Assembly: GCA_023429345.1 (NCBI GenBank)
Contig: JAEYVB010000003.1
Span: 1 to 6,902 of the forward strand
Length of the DNA stretch: 6,902 nucleotides
Direction: 5' to 3'
Source: Planctomycetota bacterium
GTDB taxonomy: Bacteria > Planctomycetota > Phycisphaerae > Phycisphaerales > UBA1924
This document shows, piece after piece, positions 1-5,611 of this stretch. Numbering within the stretch: the stretch's first letter is position 1; each line of letters opens with the position of its first letter. Position numbers and translations under genes: made by a program. The notes beneath the pieces were generated by a model, which was not told the DNA's origin, did no database searches, and saw only the letters and a list, made by a program, of their open reading frames with translations.

Positions 1-987
1 GGCTCGCACCACTACACCAACGGCACCGGCACCAACCAGTCCTTCTCCAACGCCGACCTGACGCTGAACCTCGGTTCCGCGTCCAACGTGCCCTTCGACG
101 GCCTGCCCTTCTTCCCCCGCGTCTGGAACGGCAGCCTGTTCTACAACCTCGGCGGCACCCCGCCCGTGACCGGCTCCTGCTGCCTCACCAGCGGCAGCTG
201 CGTGGTCACCACCTCCGCCAACTGCACCGGCCAGGGCGGCACGTACCGCGGCGACAACACCGACTGCTCCCAGGCATGCCCGATGCCCGCGGGCGTCTGG
301 CTCGAGCAGGGCGATGCGGGCGACACTTTCGGCGCCGGCCAGGTCACCGCGGGCGCCTCGACCAGCACCCCCCTCACCGAGATCCGCGGCACCCTCGCCG
401 CCGACGCCGACATGTACCAGATCACCATCTGCGACCCGGCCAACTTCTCGGCCACCACCGTCGGCGGCACCGCCATCGACAGCCAGCTCTTCCTCTTCAA
501 CGCCACCGGCAACGGCGTCTCCTTCAACGACGACTCGACCGGCCTCCAGTCGACCCTCACCAACATGTTCACCGCCGCGCTCCCCGCGGGCACGTTCTTC
601 GTCGCGGTCAGCACCTTCGATAACGACGCCGTCGACGCCGGCTTCCAGGAGCTCTGGCTCGACACGCCCTACGGCGTCGAGCGCGCCCCGGACGGCCCCG
701 GCGCTGCCAACCCCATGGCCTCCTACAGCGGCGGCGGCGGGTCCGGCAACTACACCATCGCCCTCACCGGCGCCTGCTACGGCAGCGGCGGCACGGGCGG
801 CTGCTACGCCAACTGCGACAACTCCACCACCGCCCCCATCCTCAACGTGGCGGACTTCACCTGCTTCCTCCAGCACTTCGCCGCCGGCGATTCCTACGCC
901 AACTGCGACCAGAGCACCACGGCCCCGGTCCTGAACGTGGCCGACTTCACCTGCTTCCTCCAGAGCTTCGCCGCCGGTTGCCCGTAA
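1..987 (+). CDS. GC-type dockerin domain-anchored secreted protein, 3' part
   Basis: The frame is open from base 1 to the TAA at 985-987, so this is the C-terminal 328 residues of a longer protein whose start lies outside the window; the GTG at 88 is internal. Three parts can be seen. Fragment residues 60-93 form a Cys-rich module (CC at 60-61, then C67, C75, C89, C93) with a GGTYRGDNTDC stretch. Residues ~100-258 are Gly/Thr/Asp-rich with short beta-like segments (DADMYQITICD, SQLFLFNATGNG, GTFFVAVSTFD) and resemble pre-peptidase C-terminal (PPC)-like beta-sandwich modules. Residues 269-328 are two tandem 30-residue EF-hand-like repeats ending at the stop, the GC-type dockerin arrangement common in Phycisphaerae. 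Such proteins are exported and the dockerin pair is presumed to bind Ca2+ and anchor or sort the protein. No catalytic motif is visible, so the enzymatic or adhesive role is unknown. A strong terminator follows. Confidence 0.85.
   Translation, partial: GSHHYTNGTGTNQSFSNADLTLNLGSASNVPFDGLPFFPRVWNGSLFYNLGGTPPVTGSCCLTSGSCVVTTSANCTGQGGTYRGDNTDCSQACPMPAGVWLEQGDAGDTFGAGQVTAGASTSTPLTEIRGTLAADADMYQITICDPANFSATTVGGTAIDSQLFLFNATGNGVSFNDDSTGLQSTLTNMFTAALPAGTFFVAVSTFDNDAVDAGFQELWLDTPYGVERAPDGPGAANPMASYSGGGGSGNYTIALTGACYGSGGTGGCYANCDNSTTAPILNVADFTCFLQHFAAGDSYANCDQSTTAPVLNVADFTCFLQSFAAGCP
805..984 (+). repeat. Two tandem 90-bp repeats encoding the dockerin-like pair
   Basis: Copy 1 is 805-894 and copy 2 is 895-984, each exactly 30 codons starting at Tyr-Ala-Asn-Cys-Asp. 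The protein copies differ at only a few positions (DN/DQ, PI/PV, QH/QS and the last two residues), while synonymous third bases have drifted. This points to an old duplication kept under protein-level selection. The Asp/Asn/Ser/Thr-rich loop followed by LNVADF fits one EF-hand-like Ca2+ loop per repeat, and the paired Cys in each copy could form disulfides outside the cytoplasm (inference). Confidence 0.9.
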
Positions 988-1014
988 CCGACGCCCGATC
1001 GCTCCAGCCGAACC

Positions 1015-1052
1015 GGACGCCCGCGCCCCTTGGCGCGGGCGTCCTTGTTTTT
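1015..1052 (+). terminator. Rho-independent terminator after the dockerin-protein gene
   Basis: A perfect 13-bp stem (GGACGCCCGCGCC at 1015-1027 with its exact complement at 1032-1044) closes a CCTT tetraloop and is followed by TTGTTTTT at 1045-1052. It begins 27 nt after the TAA of the upstream gene. The T-rich tail is striking in such GC-rich DNA. It separates the dockerin-protein gene from rplU. Confidence 0.93.
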
Positions 1053-1101
1053 GGCCCGTTGCCGCGGGGTGGCCCCCCCTCGCGGACGCCCTTTCCCCGG
1101 G

Positions 1102-1129
1102 TTGCCCCGCCCCGGCGACCGCCTACTAT
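1102..1129 (+). promoter_or_regulatory. Candidate housekeeping promoter of rplU
   Basis: TTGCCC (1102-1107) and TACTAT (1124-1129) are 16 bp apart, each matching the sigma-70 consensus at 4 of 6 positions. A start near 1136 would give a leader of about 20 nt before the ATG at 1157. The block GACCGCCT (1117-1124) just before and into the -10 recurs at the asparaginase promoter candidate, which supports both. No riboswitch-sized leader is present. Confidence 0.55.
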
Positions 1130-1156
1130 TGCGGTCCATTGTCGGAGCCCTACCCC

Positions 1157-1483
1157 ATGTACGCGATCATCGAAGAGTCCGGGTCCCAGCGCAAGGTTAT
1201 CGAGGGTGAGACCGTCCTGGTCGATCTGCTCGAGGGCGGCGCCGCCCAGCCCGGCCACAAAGTCACCTTCGGCAAGGTCCTGATGGTCTCCTCCGACGGC
1301 GCGGAGGCCCGCATCGGCCTCCCCTACGTCCAGGGCGCCACCGTCACCGCCGAGGTCGTCGAGCCCGTCGTCCAGGGCGAAAAGCTCTACATCCACAAGT
1401 TCCGCACTAAGAAAGCCTTCAAGAAAAAGACCGGCCACCGCCAGCGCTACACGTCGGTCAGGATCACCGGGATCAAGGCCTGA
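1157..1483 (+). CDS. rplU: 50S ribosomal protein L21
   Basis: This 108-residue protein is L21, a 23S rRNA-binding protein of the large ribosomal subunit. It starts MYAIIEESGSQRKV, the usual L21 opening (MYAVI...GGKQ..V), followed by EGETVLVDLLEG, the beta-barrel core, and the basic C-terminal half with KLYIHKFRTKKAFKKKTGHRQRYT, which matches the conserved rRNA-binding region. The length is normal for the family (about 100-110). ATG at 1157 is chosen because the upstream in-frame TTG at 1139 would add six non-conserved residues, and GGAG at 1144-1147 is 9 nt before the ATG. The usual GGKQ is GSQ here. In most bacteria rpmA (L27) follows immediately; here a terminator and an unrelated gene follow, so rplU appears monocistronic. 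Confidence 0.96.
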   Translation: MYAIIEESGSQRKVIEGETVLVDLLEGGAAQPGHKVTFGKVLMVSSDGAEARIGLPYVQGATVTAEVVEPVVQGEKLYIHKFRTKKAFKKKTGHRQRYTSVRITGIKA

Positions 1484-1552
1484 GGCCGATCCCAACCCCC
1501 CGGCGGAGCCGGGTCGTCCGCCGCGGCGGATAAGTCAGGTGCATAGGAGGCC
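1484..1552. repeat. Intergenic palindromes downstream of rplU
   Basis: Two compact palindromes lie between rplU and its terminator: CCCGGC-GGA-GCCGGG (1499-1513, 6-bp stem, triloop) and the self-complementary TCCGCCGCGGCGGA (1517-1530). Neither is followed by a T-tract. They may stabilise the 3' end of the rplU transcript or be chance products of high GC content. Confidence 0.35.
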
Positions 1553-1586
1553 ACGAGGCTCCCGTAACCGGGGGCCTTGTTCTTTT
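1553..1586 (+). terminator. Rho-independent terminator after rplU
   Basis: GAGGCTCCCG (1555-1564) pairs over all 10 positions, two of them G-U, with CGGGGGCCTT (1569-1578) around a TAAC loop. Two more flanking pairs (1553-1554 with 1579-1580) extend it. The tail TTGTTCTTTT is T-rich. It ends rplU transcription about 70-100 nt after the stop, and its tail contains the -35 candidate of the next gene. Confidence 0.75.
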
Positions 1587-1603
1587 GGGGACCGCCTTAC
1601 ACT
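1577..1603 (+). promoter_or_regulatory. Candidate promoter of the asparaginase-CDF unit
   Basis: TACACT (1598-1603) is a -10 candidate with TTGTTC (1577-1582) 15 bp upstream, a slightly short spacer. The sequence before and into the -10, GACCGCCT at 1590-1597, is identical to the block at the rplU promoter candidate (1117-1124). A start near 1610 leaves a leader of about 25 nt to the ATG at 1635. The -35 lies inside the T-rich tail of the rplU terminator. Confidence 0.45.
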
Positions 1604-1634
1604 TGGGGCCGACCCGCACCCCCGCGAGCACGCG

Positions 1635-2153
1635 ATGCGATCGATCACCCTCATCACCACCGGCGGCACCATCGAGAAAACCTACGACGAGGGCAGCGGC
1701 CAGCTCATCAACCGCGGCTCGATCGTCCGCCGCATGCTCAGCCGCCTCCGCCTCGAGGACACTACCGTCCGCATCATCGAGCTCATGAGCAAGGACAGCC
1801 TCGTCCTCACCGACCAGGACCGCGAGCGCATCGTCGAGGCCGTCCGCGTCGCCGGCGCCGAGACCGCCGCCGACTGCGCCGGCGTCGTCATCCTGCACGG
1901 CACCGACACGCTCACCGTCACCGGCGACCGCCTCGCCGCCGAGATCGCGCCGCGCGTGCCGATCGTACTCACCGGGGCCATGCGCCCCTACGAGATGACC
2001 CGGTCCGACGCCCTGCAGAACCTCACCGAGGCCGTCTTCGCCACCGGCGTCCTCGCCCCCGGCGTGTACTGCGTGGCCCACGGCCGCGCCCTCAAGTTCC
2101 CCGGCGTCACCAAGGACCGCGACCGCGGCACCTTCGTCCGCGTCGACCCCTGA
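1635..2153 (+). CDS. Single-domain (N-terminal domain only) L-asparaginase-family protein
   Basis: This 172-residue protein matches the N-terminal, catalytic domain of the bacterial asparaginase/glutaminase family (PF00710), which hydrolyses L-asparagine to aspartate and ammonia. Signature 1 is TTGGTIEKTY (Thr9 as nucleophile), signature 2 is VILHGTDTLTVTG (Thr90-Asp91), then LTGAMRP (113-118) and GVTKDRDRGTF, whose Lys160 aligns with the catalytic Lys162 of E. coli AnsB. All catalytic positions are therefore present. Two-domain enzymes are about 330 residues; the second domain, which completes the dimer active site, is absent and the stop is clean, so this is the short stand-alone form rather than a visible truncation. 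ATG at 1635 starts just before the first beta strand; an in-frame upstream extension from 1539 has no family similarity. The SD is weak. A cytoplasmic protein, it is probably co-transcribed with the CDF gene 33 nt downstream. Substrate is not proven. Confidence 0.85.
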   Translation: MRSITLITTGGTIEKTYDEGSGQLINRGSIVRRMLSRLRLEDTTVRIIELMSKDSLVLTDQDRERIVEAVRVAGAETAADCAGVVILHGTDTLTVTGDRLAAEIAPRVPIVLTGAMRPYEMTRSDALQNLTEAVFATGVLAPGVYCVAHGRALKFPGVTKDRDRGTFVRVDP

Positions 2154-2186
2154 CCCCGCCCGCTCCGAACGTCGCGAAGGACCGGC

Positions 2187-3065
2187 ATGCCCATCGCCCC
2201 CGACATCGCCCGAGGCCGGCGGCTGGCCCTCACGGGGATGCTCGCCAACCTGGGGCTCGCGGCCGTCAAGCTCGTCGCGGGCCTGCTCGGCGGGTCGCAC
2301 GCCCTCGTCGCCGACGCCGTCGAATCCATGGTCGACCTCGCCGGCTCCGCCGTGATCTGGGGCGGCCTCCACATCGCCGGAAAGCCGGCCGACGAGAACC
2401 ACCCCTACGGCCACGGCCGCGCCGAGACCATCGCCGCCATGCTGGTGGCCATGATGGTCTTCGTCGCCGGGCTCGGCATCGCCGTCCGCGCTGCCGGCGA
2501 GCTCTTCAACCCCTCCGCCCCCCCGAAACTCTTCACCCTCTGGGTGCTCATCGCCGTCATCGTGGTCAAGGAGGTGCTCTTCCGCGTCGTCCGCCGCGGC
2601 GCCCGGCAGACGGGCAGCGGCGCCGTCCACGTCGACGCCTGGCACCACCGCGCCGACGCCATCACCAGCCTGGCCGCGCTGGTCGGCATCGCCGCCTCGG
2701 CCCTGGGCGGAATCCGCTGGGGCGACGCCGCGGCCGCGCTCGTGGCCTCGGGCATCATCATGGCCAACGGCGTGCTCCTCTTCCGCCGCCCGGTGCACGA
2801 GCTGATGGACGCCGGGTCGCCCGACATCGTCGAGCAGGCCGCCGCCGTCGCGGAGAGCACGCCGGGCGTCCTCAACACCCACAAGGTCACCGCCCGCAAG
2901 AGCGGCCTCCACTACTTCGTCGATATGCACGTGCGCGTCTCGCCGGAGATGACCGTCCGCGAGTCCCACGCGCTCGGGCACAGCGTCAAGGACGCCATCC
3001 GCCGGCGCAACCCCCGCATCGCCGATGTGCTCATCCACATCGAGCCCTGGGGGCACGAGCCCTGA
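2187..3065 (+). CDS. Cation diffusion facilitator (CDF) family metal/proton antiporter
   Basis: A 292-residue inner-membrane exporter of divalent cations (Zn2+, Fe2+, Mn2+ or similar) that exchanges metal for protons as a dimer. The N-terminal ~190 residues contain the expected hydrophobic helices. Helix 2 carries ADAVESMVD, giving Glu46 and Asp50, and helix 5 carries HHRAD, giving His153 and Asp157, the four positions of transport site A. The loop HPYGHGRAE (72-80) is diagnostic of the family. The C-terminal ~85 residues, including LHYFVDMHVRVSPEMTV and the late VLIHIEP, form the cytoplasmic metal-sensing dimerisation domain. Length is typical. GAAGGA (2176-2181) lies 5 nt before the ATG, a good SD. 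E. coli FieF has Asp where this protein has Glu46, so the metal cannot be assigned. It follows the asparaginase gene by 33 nt and its stop is 3 nt from the convergent flgH stop. Confidence 0.94.
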   Translation: MPIAPDIARGRRLALTGMLANLGLAAVKLVAGLLGGSHALVADAVESMVDLAGSAVIWGGLHIAGKPADENHPYGHGRAETIAAMLVAMMVFVAGLGIAVRAAGELFNPSAPPKLFTLWVLIAVIVVKEVLFRVVRRGARQTGSGAVHVDAWHHRADAITSLAALVGIAASALGGIRWGDAAAALVASGIIMANGVLLFRRPVHELMDAGSPDIVEQAAAVAESTPGVLNTHKVTARKSGLHYFVDMHVRVSPEMTVRESHALGHSVKDAIRRRNPRIADVLIHIEPWGHEP

Positions 3066-3068
3066 CCG

Positions 3069-3743
3069 CTAGAACGCAAAGAGCGTGTCGAGCACCCGGG
3101 GGATCAGCCCCTTCTTCCCCGCCTTGTCCACCTGCCCCGTGTTCTTGCTGTCGATCGTGAGGTTCGCCAGCTGGCTCGAGAAAACCGTGTTGCTCTGCGT
3201 CACGTCGTCCTGCCGGCAGATGCCCCCCAGCACCGTCTCCTGCGTCTCCCCGTTCTTGTTGATGTACTTCCGAGCCTCCAGCACCAGCACGCCGTTGGGC
3301 TTGACATCGATGATCTCGGCCTGGATCTTCATCTGGAAGCGGTCCTCGCGCTCGTAGTTGCCCTTGCCGTCGAACTTGTTCTTGTTGGCGATGTCGAGCA
3401 GCGTCAGGTCCGTCGTCTTGCCCCCCCGGAGCCGCGCCTCCAGCAGCTCCCACGGATCCAGGATCGCGTTCAGCGTCGAGCTGTTGTCGTACTTCTTGTC
3501 CGTCTTCAGCGACTGCTCCGCCTCCTGCCGGCTGGTCTCGTCGATGATGATCGTGACCAGGTCGTGCATCTTGAACTCCCGCGGCCGCGGCGGCTTGATC
3601 GCCATCACGCTCAGCTGCTCGAGTTCCGTCCCCTCGCGCACCAGCCCCCCGGACGTCGGCGCGGTGGTGGGGGGGATCATCAGGCTCTGGGCGGAGGCGG
3701 CCGCGGTCAGCGAGAAGACGACGAGGGCGAGCGTGGCTTTCAC
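3069..3743 (-). CDS. flgH: Flagellar L-ring protein FlgH (non-lipoprotein form)
   Basis: FlgH forms the L-ring that lets the flagellar rod turn within the outer membrane. The 224-residue product has the family order: MHDLVTIIIDETS (usually VGDIVTVVVDE), a charged middle section, FQMKIQAEIIDVKPNGVLVLEARK (usually AxVxEVLPNGNLVVxG), and a C-terminal GICRQDDVTQSNTVFSSQLANLTI followed by Gly-rich and hydrophobic residues. The chosen start is GTG at 3743, because TAAGGAG (3756-3750) is 6 nt upstream and the protein then opens with a clean signal peptide, KATLALVVFSLTAAASAQ. The in-frame extension up to 3878 is a shadow of flgA. The signal peptide ends ASA-Q, a signal peptidase I site; there is no lipobox Cys, unlike enterobacterial FlgH. 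It is the last gene of the operon visible here; flgI does not follow. Confidence 0.93.
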   Translation of the reverse strand: MKATLALVVFSLTAAASAQSLMIPPTTAPTSGGLVREGTELEQLSVMAIKPPRPREFKMHDLVTIIIDETSRQEAEQSLKTDKKYDNSSTLNAILDPWELLEARLRGGKTTDLTLLDIANKNKFDGKGNYEREDRFQMKIQAEIIDVKPNGVLVLEARKYINKNGETQETVLGGICRQDDVTQSNTVFSSQLANLTIDSKNTGQVDKAGKKGLIPRVLDTLFAF

Positions 3744-3749
3744 GGGAAA

Positions 3750-3756
3750 CTCCTTA
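3750..3756 (-). promoter_or_regulatory. Ribosome binding site of flgH overlapping the flgA stop
   Basis: On the minus strand the flgA stop TAA (3756-3754) runs directly into GGAG (3753-3750), so TAAGGAG serves as both stop and SD, 6 nt before the GTG of flgH. It decides the flgH start and suggests translational coupling of the two genes. Confidence 0.85.
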
Positions 3757-4755
3757 GCGTGCGCGGGGCGGCCTGGCGGAAAGAAGCACCGCGCGGCCGC
3801 GGCCGTCCATGCGTGCCTCGAAGGTGCTGCCCGGCCGGTCGAGGGATTCGAGCGGGACCGTCTCGCCCTCCCTGGCATCCCCCAAAGCCCGGGCCCGCAT
3901 CGTCACGACGACGCTCCCCGCGAGGCACCGGACCATGACCTGGTCGCCCTTCTGAACGATGACCGGGGGCGCCAGGTGCTGCTCCGTAATCAGTTCCCCC
4001 GGGAGCAGCCGGCCCCGCACCGCAGCGCCCACCACCCGCCCCCGGGGCGCGGGCCGTGCCGCGGGCGAGAGCCAGCGGCGCTCCGTGGTGACATCGGAAT
4101 CCCCCAGGATCTCGCCGCGGCGACGCGCGCCCACCGCCGTGCACACGTCCCGCCGGATCAGCACCCCGACGCGGATGGACTTGCTGACCGCGATGCGGTC
4201 CCCCTCGTACAGCGTCACCGCCAGCGCCATGCGTTCCGACGCGCCGACCGTGCGGACCTCCAGAGCGCGCCCGGCGACGGCCGTGTCCAGCAGGTCGCGG
4301 TCGCCCTCCGCAAAATCCAGCCGCAGGTCCTCGGGCGCCGCATCCACCATCGCCCCGATGCGGGCCGCGAGCGCCTCGCCGATCGAGTCCGGCAGCACGG
4401 ATGAGGATTCCGACGGTTCATGCCGCGCCGCCGGTGCCGCGGCCGCCGCCACCTCCGCCACGATCAGCCTGCACGCCGAACCGCTGAGAGTGGTGCTGCC
4501 CCACGAGAGCTTCGCCGGCGCCAGGAGCCGCCGCAGCTCGTCGGTCGAGATCGTGCCCCCGCCGGCGGGCGCGGTCGCTAGAACTTCGATTGTCGCCAGT
4601 CCCTCCGCCCCTTCGCCCCCCAGCACCGCGACCTGCCCGAGGAGCACCGGCCTGCCCGCCTCAACCCGCGCTGCCGGCCGCAGCGAGATCGAGTTCTGCG
4701 CCAGCGCCGGTGCGGCGAGGCCCAGGAGGATCGTGATGGCGGTGAGTCGCTTCAT
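3754..4755 (-). CDS. flgA: Flagellar P-ring assembly chaperone FlgA
   Basis: FlgA is a periplasmic chaperone that promotes assembly of the FlgI P-ring around the rod. The 333-residue product begins with a signal peptide, MKRLTAITILLGLAAPALA-Q (cleavage near residue 19). The C-terminal ~130 residues are clearly FlgA: an SAF-like module (~204-261) with RRGEILGDSDVTTERRWL, then GRVVGAAVRGRLLPGELITEQHL, then the terminal beta domain with VIVQKGDQVMVRCLAGSVVVTMRARAL and GETVPLESL. Residues ~20-185 are a longer N-terminal region with an Ala-rich linker (EVAAAAAPAARHEPSESSS), making it about 110 residues longer than E. coli FlgA. The ATG at 4755 is fixed by the signal peptide; only a poor SD precedes it, 18 nt after flgG, so translation may depend on ribosomes leaving flgG. 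Its stop forms part of the flgH SD. Confidence 0.93.
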   Translation of the reverse strand: MKRLTAITILLGLAAPALAQNSISLRPAARVEAGRPVLLGQVAVLGGEGAEGLATIEVLATAPAGGGTISTDELRRLLAPAKLSWGSTTLSGSACRLIVAEVAAAAAPAARHEPSESSSVLPDSIGEALAARIGAMVDAAPEDLRLDFAEGDRDLLDTAVAGRALEVRTVGASERMALAVTLYEGDRIAVSKSIRVGVLIRRDVCTAVGARRRGEILGDSDVTTERRWLSPAARPAPRGRVVGAAVRGRLLPGELITEQHLAPPVIVQKGDQVMVRCLAGSVVVTMRARALGDAREGETVPLESLDRPGSTFEARMDGRGRAVLLSARPPRAR

Positions 4756-4773
4756 GGTTCGGCTACGCGATCA

Positions 4774-5583
4774 TCAGCGGCGGAGCTGGGCGATGGCGCG
4801 GAGCGTCTCGTCGGCGGCACGGATGGTGTTGCTGTTCATCTCGAAGGCCCGCTGCGTGCGGATCAGTTCGATCAGCTCGCTGGTGGGGTCCACGTTCGAA
4901 CCCTCGAGGTAGCTCTGCTTGATCGTCCCGCGGTTCTCGGTGCCGGGCAGGCCCTCGATCGGCGGCCCGGACGCGGCCGTCTCGAGGTACAGGTTGCCGC
5001 CGATGGAAGAGAGCCCCGCCGGGTTCACAAAGGCCGCGAGCTCGATCTGCCCCACTTCGTTCGGCTCGTTGCTCCCCGGCTGCATCACCAGCACCCGGCC
5101 GTCCGCGGTGATGCGCACCGGAGGGATCGAGTCCGGCGGGATGGTGATGTCGCCATCGAGGACGCGGCCCTGGTCGTTGGCGAGCACCAGGAGCCCCTCG
5201 TTGTTGATGGTCAGGTTCCCGGCCCGCGTGTACGCAAAGCCGTTCCCCAGGTCGTCCTCCACCCGCACCTTGAAGAACCCCAGCCCGTCGATCGCGACAT
5301 CCAGGTCGCGCCCGGTGTTCACCAGGGTCCCCTGGGTGAAGTCCTGCTGCGTGCCCGAGACCTTCACCCCCATGCCGACGTACAGCCCGGTGGGCGTGCG
5401 GTCGCCGGTGGCGTTCTCGACGCCCGGCTGCTCCCGCTCGATGTACAGGAGGTCCTCGAAGTTGGCCCGGCTCGCCTTGAACCCCGTCGTGTTCACGTTC
5501 GCCAGGTTGTTCGAGATCACATCCAGGCGCGTGTTGAGGGCCGAGAGGGCGGTCGCGGAGGACTGGAGGGCAATATGAGCCAT
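4774..5583 (-). CDS. flgG: Flagellar distal rod protein FlgG
   Basis: FlgG builds the distal rod of the flagellar basal body, exported through the flagellar type III apparatus (no signal peptide). The 269-residue protein has the N-terminal rod motif LDVISNNLANVNTTGFK (20-36) followed by FEDLLY, a central GRDLDVAIDGLGFF hook/rod core segment, and the C-terminal helix region LEGSNVDPTSELIELIRTQRAFEMNS..., matching the FlgG consensus (LExSNVxxxxELVxMIxxQRAYExNS). Length matches E. coli FlgG (about 260). Start ATG at 5583 has GGGGAA (5594-5589) 5 nt upstream. It follows flgF by 28 nt and is followed by a tandem TGATGA double stop before flgA. Confidence 0.97.
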   Translation of the reverse strand: MAHIALQSSATALSALNTRLDVISNNLANVNTTGFKASRANFEDLLYIEREQPGVENATGDRTPTGLYVGMGVKVSGTQQDFTQGTLVNTGRDLDVAIDGLGFFKVRVEDDLGNGFAYTRAGNLTINNEGLLVLANDQGRVLDGDITIPPDSIPPVRITADGRVLVMQPGSNEPNEVGQIELAAFVNPAGLSSIGGNLYLETAASGPPIEGLPGTENRGTIKQSYLEGSNVDPTSELIELIRTQRAFEMNSNTIRAADETLRAIAQLRR

Positions 5584-5611
5584 TGGGATTCCCCGGCGTG
5601 TTCACACAAGA

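Noticed and set aside
1473..3056. Long 527-codon frames on both strands across the asparaginase and CDF genes
   Set aside because: They are GC-rich shadows: Arg/Pro/His- or Asp/Gly-rich, with no domain, and the true frames there contain clear family motifs.
3358..4912. Long plus-strand frames opposite flgH and flgA
   Set aside because: Antisense shadows of two well-recognised flagellar genes; composition is Ser/Arg-rich and no RBS or domain is present.
4763..5605. 280-codon minus-strand frame overlapping flgG
   Set aside because: Same strand, other frame; low-complexity Arg/Gly/His sequence, while flgG in the overlapping frame has the full rod motifs.
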